Source: Ophiothrix spiculata (Eukaryota > Echinodermata > Ophiuroidea > Amphilepidida > Ophiotrichidae). Taken from it: 38,785 nucleotides of DNA. Location of the stretch: the NCBI GenBank assembly GCA_000969725.1, contig JXSR01S033334.1; one strand, given 5' to 3'. Both the position numbers and the translations under genes were made by a program. The notes under the pieces were generated by a model. The model was not told where the DNA came from, made no database searches, and worked only from the letters and a program-made list of their open reading frames with translations. Position 1 is the first letter of the stretch; the number at the start of each line of letters is the position of its first letter. This document shows, piece after piece, positions 32,744 through 38,785 of this stretch.

Positions 32744-33094
32744 AGTAGTCTTCTTGGATTGGAAACATTCTTAGAATGTAGATATAGTGTTTTAGTAGTC
32801 TTCTTGGATTGGTAACATTCTTCGAATGTAGATGAAGTGTTTTAGTAGTCTTCTTGGATTGGTAACATTCTTCGAATGTAGATGTAGTGTTTTAGTAGTC
32901 TTCTTGGATTGTTAACCTTTTTTAGAATGTAGATGAAGTGTTTTAGTAGTCTTCTTGGATTGGTAACATTCTTCGAATGTAGATGTAGTGTTTTAGTAGT
33001 CTTCTTGGATTGGTAACATTCTTCGAATGTAGATGTAGTGTTTTAGTAGTCTTCTTGAATTGGTAACATTCTTCGAATGTAGATGTAGTGTTTT
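32744..33094 (+). repeat. Seven-copy 50-bp minisatellite
   Basis: Unit starts AGTAGTCTTCTTGGATTGG and ends AGATGTAGTGTTTT. Most copies differ by 0-3 bases; the fourth is more diverged and one base longer. It lies 200 bp after the IPDE-repeat exon. Copies 2, 3, 5, 6 and 7 are nearly identical, so recent expansion and length polymorphism are likely. Confidence 0.95.
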
Positions 33095-33246
33095 TACTGG
33101 TTTTCATTAGTGTGTAGGTTTACCATTTTATTGTACCTCGGTGTAAATGAAATTTCTTCCAAGGTTCATGTCAATGGTGCTTACCACACGGAAGCGTAAC
33201 ATCTAGATTCATCTAGATGAATGTACATTTCCTAAGTGCAGATTGT

Positions 33247-33286
33247 GTTCACACTGTCGTAGGTGCGTTCACACTGTCGTACGTGC
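33247..33286 (+). repeat. Two-copy 20-bp tandem repeat
   Basis: GTTCACACTGTCGTAGGTGC followed directly by the same unit with one change (ACGTGC). Confidence 0.85.
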
Positions 33287-33706
33287 GTCAATCTGACTTT
33301 ACTGCAGTTGCACGTAATGACACGCTGGGGTGTACGTGTGAGTAGAAATAACGCAACTACGCATATGTAAATGCGCTGTCACTTCCGCTCGTGTGATCAT
33401 TTGCTGAAGTCCAGTTTAATCTAGATGTACAAAGAACTGCAGATTGATTTGTCCATGTGGAGAGCCCCATGGACGTAAATATTTGAAAGTTGACAGCAAA
33501 GTGTCACTATATGAAGTCACATGATATAACAATAATGGAATTCCCCTGAATACAAAAAATTGCATGCAACTCCCATTCCATTGAAAGATTTCTAAAATAC
33601 TTTATACAAAAGATTTTAAGTATATCGCTATAAATTTTTAGAGACCTTAAAACATGCAATTTGATGAACTTTTCAATGTTAATTTTGGCAATCTTTATTG
33701 TAGTAG

Positions 33707-33790
33707 ACAGCGGTTCTTCAACGGGTGCATTTTTCCGGGCTTCCAGGAGCCTAGGTTTTTGGTTTAAGAGCCTGAATAAATCAGTGGATG
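33707..33790 (+). CDS. Candidate exon with tandem TAGTAG acceptor, aromatic segment
   Basis: 84-nt phase 1-1 candidate. The donor GGATG|GTAAGT is the strongest in the window, and the acceptor region ends TTTATTGTAGTAG, a NAGNAG tandem that would add or drop one Val if the first AG (exon start 33704) is used. It encodes SGSSTGAFFRASRSLG and then FWFKSLNKSVD. This basic, aromatic segment is unlike the acidic exons before it and could be a short binding motif. The complementary strand is also open over the same bases and reads more hydrophilic, so this could instead be part of a fragment inserted in reverse. Splice sites and phase favour + strand use; composition is neutral. Confidence 0.48.
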
Positions 33791-33794
33791 GTAA

Positions 33795-35172
33795 GTCTCC
33801 TGTATGTCCGATGTGTTTCTCCTCAGCCGTGATCTTCATGGCTTGGTGTAAGGCTCCTTCAAGAAGTCAATATCAACAATACTTTATTTTTCATTTTCAA
33901 GTTGGTATCAGCAAAAATGATCAACATCATTTTTGTAATTCCAAATCGGTTTCAAATGGTTTGGTGTATGGAATTAGGGTTTGGTCAGCTGTTCCTTCTA
34001 TTTCGAGCTCGTTGTTATCGCATTCTTGGGCAATATTTGTCCCTTTCATGAAACAGACTGATTGGTTTTGAAAACCCAAAATCTGAGGACATAGGTCCAT
34101 TTCTGGGTAATTTATTCTGTCATGGGATTTGTTCTTTCTCTCTAAATTTGCCGTCTTCTTGTCTCATTTTCTTCATGATGGTGACATTATTAGTTATCCC
34201 CTGTTTGTTCATGCAATACGAACAAACAGGGGATAACAAATTTATCATTCAGTACACATGAGTAGAAACAAAAATTTTAAAATATTACTTAAGCTTACTT
34301 GATGTTTCTGGCACTGAAACGCCTTCTAGCCGAGTGTCAAGTTCGGAGATATTGAAATTGGGCTCGGCCATCATCACATTTCATGCCAATATTCAAGAAA
34401 CGCACAGATTGCTTTTTCATTAGAGCGTTTATTTCCTGCCTCTTTGTATTTCTTCATGAGAATACAGATCAAATCGCCCGGTGTTTCGGACTGCTTGTTT
34501 GTTGACAATCGACTCCATTTTCAACTGTAGTAAATTTCCGATTTCGCTGGAGCACCGTTATTTTGATCCGTCTCTTACACAGACAACACAACATACGCAT
34601 AGTTCGTATTACGTAGTTATTTACCGGTGCGCACAAATTAATTATTGTAACAGAGCTGTGCAATACGAAAATTTTGTATTACCCTTCTGGCAAATTTAAC
34701 AGAGTAATACGAAAATATCTTTCATGACTTGAAAATGACAATTGACCAATTAAATTACAGTATTTATATCTACTGAATGATAAGTGTTGGTGCTCAGGCA
34801 TAATGGTTTGTTCAAAGCCAATGTTGATAGGTGTACGAGTATTATATTATGTCAAACAGTTTTGGTATTAAACCAAATTGGATGGTCCCTAAATTAATGG
34901 GTATTGTGGTGTCTTATTGCAATCTCCTCTCTAAATCTGTGGTTGTGGTTTCTGCTGAAGTAATTAAAGCTGGCAAACTGGGCTCGGTGAACCAATCTGG
35001 GTTTTTAAAGTGGTCCTGGCTTTTATTTTTCGTGTGAACATGTTGCTAGATCCATAGAAATATTTGCTGTGTGTTTCAATGCTATCTATCATACCGCTTA
35101 CTTTCATGGGTGGTTACAAATATGGGTATTAAAGTGATTTTGACCTTTGTGTTGAAATGTGAATATGTGGAT
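33795..35172. other. Sequence after the last candidate exon
   Basis: Apart from the 18-bp perfect hairpin at 34.2 kb and scattered CAATACGAA words, I see no exon. The gene's 3' end is not evident in the window. Confidence 0.45.
34193..34237. repeat. Perfect 18-bp inverted repeat with 9-nt loop
   Basis: GTTATCCCCTGTTTGTTC and its exact complement are separated by ATGCAATAC. The perfect match suggests a recent origin. CAATACGAA words recur at 34661 and 34705, so it may belong to a larger element. Confidence 0.8.
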
Positions 35173-35605
35173 CGTCATATCGAAAGGTACCTTAATACCG
35201 GCATAGTACATTACGAGATACGGGCCATTGAAGCTAAGCATAGTCAAAAATCACGTACAAGGTCGAATTTCTATTATCAGAAAGGTTATAATTGAAGTGT
35301 ATTCTATCACATTAATCAGGTTCCAACATCCAAAACATAAGAAAAATGTATTAAAAACCAAGCTAAAAATCCTCTCTTCATTCAAGATTTACTAAGTACA
35401 AAAACTTTAAACTCAATTTTCTCAGAACTATAGTTTTCCGAATCAGCCCGATGCCTTTTTTACCAATTTGGGTGAAACTTCGCAACCGAACATCCAATTA
35501 CCCAAATCAAGATGTCATTTTAAAGCCTAAAATCTCAGCTTTCAGATGAGACCAAAAAATTAATTTTGATTTTGCCGACCTTTAGGTACCTTTCGATATG
35601 ACGGG
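35173..35605. mobile_element. 433-bp MITE, family copy B, inverted relative to 16273-16706
   Basis: Same ends and interior as copy A but reversed; for example TTGGATGTTGGAACCTGATTAA in copy A is its complement here near 35315. Two copies 18.5 kb apart in one locus indicate an abundant, moderately young family. Confidence 0.88.
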
Positions 35606-35871
35606 TTACATATGTTAAGTAGAATATAAAACTTCCAATACAATTTCCAATGCTACCCATTGCTCTAGCTTTCATGGGTGGTTATTCATTTTACCTGCTT
35701 GTTGTTGTCTTCTGTGTGAACATGATGTTATGTAGCCAAAATTGTTGTTATTTTGCAGTATTTACCCATGCAATCTCTCCTTTCAGCCTTCAATATTCAG
35801 GATTATATATTTATGTTGTTGTGTATGTTAGTATGTCACATAGCATAGATGAAGTGTATATTGTCCCCATA

Positions 35872-36192
35872 GGTGACGAAAATAAAAAGAAACCTGTTTT
35901 ACAGGCCCGACCGACCCTAAATTTGCATTTTTGAAGATTTTTTTAGTTTTACCAAAATCATGTAAAATCAGCCGTTTTTTGGCCAAAATGTAACAATTTT
36001 GGTTAAATTTTTAAAGAAAATTTCTTTGTTAATTGTAAAAAAAAAAATCAAATTTTCTCCCAATTTTTTTGGTTTTTTTTGGTTATTTTAGGCATTTTTT
36101 TTTTTAATTTTTAGAAAAAAAAATCGCCCAACCGACCATACCATGAGAGGTCTGCCCGCCCGTAAAACAGGATATTTTCTTTTTCGTCGCCT
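35872..36192. mobile_element. ~320-bp MITE with GGYGACGAAAAA ends
   Basis: GGTGACGAAAATAAAAAG..CCTGTTTTACAGGC on the left pairs with GCCCGTAAAACAGGATATTTTC..TTCGTCGCC on the right; the centre is T-rich. It mimics an exon start (CCCCATAG|GTGACGAA), but the TIR explains it. Confidence 0.8.
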
Positions 36193-36351
36193 TAGCAAGG
36201 TGTATTTTAATCAAAGGCAGTTGCCGTCGATGCCCCATGCTGTGCAGTGATGCCCCCTAAAAACACCACAAACACCCTTATAGCCTACTGCCTTGAGTGC
36301 CCTTTTCATCTTCCAATTCAATGTTTGTACATAATACAAAATATCATGCAC

Positions 36352-36900
36352 TTTAAAGGGACTAGCCTAGATTCCACTTAGAATTAAAAACTTCTGGAAA
36401 TGTTCTAAATAAAGCTGAAAAGTGTAGTAAAATCCAAAAAAGTATAACAATTTACAGAGAAATGGCTCAAATTAACAGCGTATTGATTTGCAATATATCT
36501 ATGTGATGGTGGTGTGACTATCCTGTGTTTTCTGAATCGTAAATTTGTACCTCAGATCTGGATTCACCAGATAAAAAATCAAACAAAGCTAGTATTAGTG
36601 ATAATTTAGTACATATTAAAAGAGAAACAATTTCATCAAAAATAATTTTGTTTAACCATCACAGGTGTAGAAACAAGATCTTTTTAAGATTTGAAACTAG
36701 AAACACTTTTTCAACCATATTTTGTCGCCGGCGAAAAAAATTAAAGCATGCAGGCAAAGAATTGCAATTTTCTCCAATATTCCTGAAAATCATGGAAAAC
36801 TACTTGTAGGTTATATTACTATAAGCATGTTCTACTGATTCATGTAAAAAAATATGTAGGTAAAAAATCCGTGGGAAGAATCTAGTCCAGTCCCTTTAAA
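36352..36900. mobile_element. ~550-bp MITE with TTTAAAGGGACTAG ends
   Basis: Left TTTAAAGGGACTAGCCTAGA and right GAATCTAGTCCAGTCCCTTTAAA are inverted with small differences. An open stretch inside (after CTCAG at 36555) is part of the element. Confidence 0.8.
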
Positions 36901-37501
36901 TAAATGAAAAATATATTTCATTGAATGTCACAGTACTGAAATAAATATCTGATTTTATTTTTGTTTCTTCTGAGTTTATGTCTCTACTTGAGCAAAAATG
37001 CCTTAACGCCCTTTCCCGTTTTGATAAATTGCTGCCATGCCCTTTTAAAATTTTAGAGTTACTGTGATGCTCTTATAAAATTCTTATAAATCGAAGGCAA
37101 TTTTAGAATTGCCTTTTCAAAACTGCCGTGCCCTCCTGTGACCTTAAAATTTACCCTGCCCCTTAGAACCAGAACTGGTTATGTAAATGTTACCTCAACA
37201 CAGATTATTGAAGAAATTTGATTTGTGATTGAAATTGAATGATCATTTCAAACCCACTTCTGTGAAAAACCAAATTTTGACATAAGTTGCGGCTAGGTCA
37301 TGAATTTTGTTGTGAAATGTCACATGCACATAATCAGTTCTGGCTAAGGGGATCCTAGGACAACCATTCTTCTGGCCCAGACCTCGCTTATTATCCTTGA
37401 TGAATGCAAAATTGAAAAAGTACAGATATGCAGTTTCATGTTAACATGACCCAAACATGTTTGGTTGTGGCTTGTAATTTGATAATAAATGCGAGTTGTA
37501 A
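36901..37501. other. Nothing recognised
   Basis: AT-rich, with a loose repeat of GCCCTTTTAAAATT words near 37010-37160. Confidence 0.5.
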
Positions 37502-37507
37502 AGACCT

Positions 37508-37679
37508 CAGAGATGCCACTTTTCAGGATTTTTCCTGATTTCAGGATTTTTTAAGCTCAAAATTTACGTGTTTTTATTTATTTTCAGCCCATTTTCAGCT
37601 TTTTTGCCAAAATTTACCCTCATTTTCAGGATTTTTTGAAAGTTTCAGGATTTTTTAGTGATCCTAAGTGGCATCTCTG
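37508..37679. mobile_element. 172-bp MITE, CAGAGATGCCACTT ends, AGACCT duplication
   Basis: CAGAGATGCCACTT and its inverse (AAGTGGCATCTCTG) are flanked by AGACCT at 37502-37507 and 37680-37685. The interior repeats TTTCAGGATTTTTT several times. hAT-like in its ends, but the duplication is 6 bp. Confidence 0.82.
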
Positions 37680-38040
37680 AGACCTTACCATTCAGCACAA
37701 TATATAACAGGTTTTTACAGATTATACTATACTTTGTATATTATTACCAATCAAAATTGTTAGAAGGAAAAATGCTTATCTGCCATCACCCTAAAAAAAA
37801 TACCCACAATGTGTGCCCATCCATCAGCTTGCTCCATGCATCAGCTTGCTCCATGCATCGCCATGTTCCTATGTCAGATACAAAGATGTATTTATAGTGT
37901 ATTGACATCCAAATTGGTCAATTAAAACTCTGTGTGGTGCATAATTTGCGCATGGCACAGCTAGGCATACCCCTAAAACAAACACACCTTAGCATGGTTG
38001 TATGTTGTGATATTGATTTTTATCAAGGAATATTTATGGG

Positions 38041-38370
38041 GAATCCTGATACGCAGCCATCTTGTGTTGCTCATGGAGCAGAGTTATTGTACCTCCGGAT
38101 ATATTCGGAGTTTGACCTGTTTATCCAGGCAGACCGCGTAAATCGTCACTTGACGCATATACAGCATGTGTATTTTGTTTAACACACAAACCGTGTCTGC
38201 GTTTCAAGTAGCGTGTATTGCGACTTGCTCTAATCAAAGTACGGCAATTTTTCTGCTAATCCGTCACAGAGACTCTCGAAATGTGGCACGCGGAACCGTA
38301 AAATGCCGGAGGTACAATAACTCACCCTCCATGAGCGACAATCCAAGATGGCTGCCGTCCCATAGGATTT
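38041..38370. mobile_element. ~330-bp MITE containing GCAGCCATCTTG ends
   Basis: AATCCTGATACGCAGCCATCTTG and CATGGAGCAGAGTTATTGTACC on the left are matched in inverse by GGTACAATAACTCACCCTCCATG and CAAGATGGCTGCCG...GGATT on the right. The AAGATGGCTGCCG end resembles a YY1-type site. The frames at 37934-38465 fall on this element. Confidence 0.8.
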
Positions 38371-38644
38371 ACACTGCGGTGAAATCAAAATGGCGGCGAG
38401 TACCGATTCCCCTTTTTAAATTCCTTGTTTTTTATAGATATAGCAAAGCTATTTTGTGTGTGTAAATTTCTGCTCCTGCAGCAAGGAAATGTTTTACTCG
38501 AAATGTTTTTCTTAATGTTTTTTAGGTTTTCTTCACTTAAAAATGATACAAGTGTTAAAGAAAGGGCCTCAAATTTAAAAAGGAGCATAATTTTCTAAAT
38601 ATGCCATTAAAAAAATCAAGTATCCATATTTGACCAGTGCTAGC

Positions 38645-38785
38645 ATATATGTGACCATCCACTCCAAAACAGCAGCTCTTGTCATTTTCACTTTTTAAAT
38701 TATTTGCAAAGACCATGCTTTAAGGATTAAAATGACACCTTAATGAACTTCACACGATTTCCAGAAGTCAAGTTATGGTCCGTCA
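38645..38785. repeat. Second copy of the 4975-5281 repeat, truncated by window end
   Basis: Begins TATGTGACCATCCACTCC, like 4977. From 38693 it is the reverse complement of the right part of the 5-kb copy (GCAAAGACCATGCTTTAAG, CAGAAGTCAAGTTATGGTCC). Confidence 0.7.

Noticed and set aside
35874..35934. Apparent exon GDENKKKP after CCCCATAG
   Set aside because: It is the left terminal inverted repeat of the 35872-36192 MITE.
36556..36807. Open frame after CTCAG starting DLDSPDKKSNKAS
   Set aside because: Lies wholly inside the 36352-36900 inverted-repeat element and has no good phase 1 donor.
38166..38465. Arginine-rich 99-codon frame
   Set aside because: Mostly the right arm of the 38041-38370 MITE; no supporting splice signals.

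Overview
The window looks like intronic and exonic sequence from an animal nuclear genome. It is AT-rich, has no operon-like gene packing, carries only short candidate exons separated by kilobases, and is crowded with foldback (MITE-like) DNA elements and Penelope-like retroelement remnants. This combination suits a marine invertebrate (echinoderm, hemichordate or similar), but the taxon is inferred from general character and not from a diagnostic gene.

One gene can be assembled on the + strand, open at both ends of the window. Eight candidate exons were read from splice sites plus an uninterrupted frame: 5400-5539, about 11455-11821, 15553-15957, 27338-27364, 28166-28195, 30725-30805, 32331-32543 and 33707-33790. 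The last six are all phase 1-1 (symmetric), so any subset can be skipped or joined without a frameshift. The predicted protein is low-complexity and probably disordered. A basic Ser/Thr/Pro/Arg-rich part comes first and contains an SRIP (SxIP-type, EB1-binding) motif. A lysine/glutamate repeat follows, then an acidic Glu/Pro part with a 9-residue repeat, encoded partly by 27-nt and 30-nt microexons. The composition suggests a microtubule-associated or cytoskeletal linker protein, but no folded domain is present and the family is not identified.

The rest is intron sequence filled with repeats. By region: 1-5 kb, foldback elements including one nested in another; 5.6-6.2 kb, a Penelope-like GIY-YIG remnant with inverted repeats and a 13-bp target duplication; 6.7-10 kb, several MITEs and a 200-bp palindrome; 11.8-12.6 kb, a MITE inserted exactly on an exon 5' splice site with its 9-bp target duplication copying that site, then a 474-bp palindrome; 13-14.3 kb, a direct-repeat pair, an RFX X-box palindrome and a tRNA-like B-box; 16-24.5 kb, MITEs including one member of a pair repeated in opposite orientation at 35.2 kb; 25.2-30.1 kb, two large TA-flanked mariner-type foldback elements; 30.9-31.4 kb, a second Penelope-like remnant of the same foldback design; 32.7-33.1 kb, a seven-copy 50-bp minisatellite; 34-38.8 kb, more MITEs.

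I found no rRNA, intact tRNA, CRISPR array, complete transposase or second cellular gene. The points most worth checking are the symmetric cassette/microexon architecture, the duplicated splice donor, and how often hairpin-forming insertions lie within about 100 bp of exon edges.
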